Positions 38,751 to 38,775 of a DNA stretch of 38,775 nt are shown here, in pieces; position 1 is the stretch's first letter, and each line of letters opens with the position of its first letter. The notes beneath the pieces are model-generated. The model ran no database searches. It was not told the DNA's origin and saw only the letters and a list, made by a program, of their open reading frames with translations. A program made the position numbers and the translations under genes. Source of the stretch: a virus; the IMG/VR virus record IMGVR_UViG_3300044765_000078, positions 1 through 38,775 of that record. One strand, written 5' to 3'.

Positions 38751-38775
38751 ACGCTAGGGAATATTGGTGTCATAA

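Noticed and set aside
1-38775. Terminal direct repeats or cos ends at the window ends
   Set aside because: No shared sequence at the two ends is visible; the ends look arbitrary, in line with headful packaging.

Overview
The window reads as one complete temperate phage genome, not a piece of chromosome. Every gene fits a phage module. The integrase attachment core (a 3' fragment of a tRNA-Leu(UAA) gene, 10313-10370) lies in the interior with phage genes on both sides, and the same 13-bp operator family occurs near both window ends. I infer a circular or circularly permuted (headful-packaged) genome cut at an arbitrary point. The morphogenesis genes follow the P22 plan (short-tailed podovirus): TerS, TerL, portal, scaffold, coat, gp4-like, gp10-like, three injection-type proteins and a tailspike. 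GC-rich DNA, the GC-rich tRNA-Leu target and the style of the accessory genes suggest a Burkholderia-like betaproteobacterial host; that is inference.

Layout. 64-300: lone small membrane protein with its own terminator. 452-10237 (+): early operon behind a strong, doubly operator-covered promoter. It holds small unknowns, a Sak4-like recombination ATPase, NinB, an accessory block (DUF551, Ea22-like and Lar-like proteins), a DUF4224 protein and a tyrosine integrase. 10241-10491: attP with arm-type repeats. 10484-12447 (-): lysis genes (Rz/Rz1, GH24 endolysin, two holin-like proteins) and small membrane or basic proteins. 12479-32247 (-): tailspike, ejection proteins, tail and head genes, terminase. 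32335-38082 (-): early/delayed-early operon running from Cro through regulators, O/P-type replication genes and NinG to a Q-position regulator. 38083-38185: divergent operator region. 38186-38584 (+): XRE repressor. 38468-38698 (-): small gene behind a consensus LexA (SOS) box.

How it may work. The repressor has no S24 self-cleavage domain, so RecA-stimulated autocleavage is not an available induction route. A consensus SOS box instead controls a 76-residue gene that converges on and overlaps the repressor gene. This is the arrangement expected of a LexA-controlled antirepressor, as known for phage 186 Tum and the Gifsy antirepressors, but the protein is not one I recognise. The repressor appears to hold both the leftward promoter (sites at 38103-38163) and the rightward promoter (sites at 452-488) through TGCG-N5-CGCA operators. 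The early operon also encodes a LexA DNA-binding domain with no protease part. A candidate origin of two tandem repeat arrays lies inside the O-like gene.

Most protein calls come from motif and family recall without database searches. Small genes were found by translating gaps and checking ribosome binding sites and ATGA-type overlaps.
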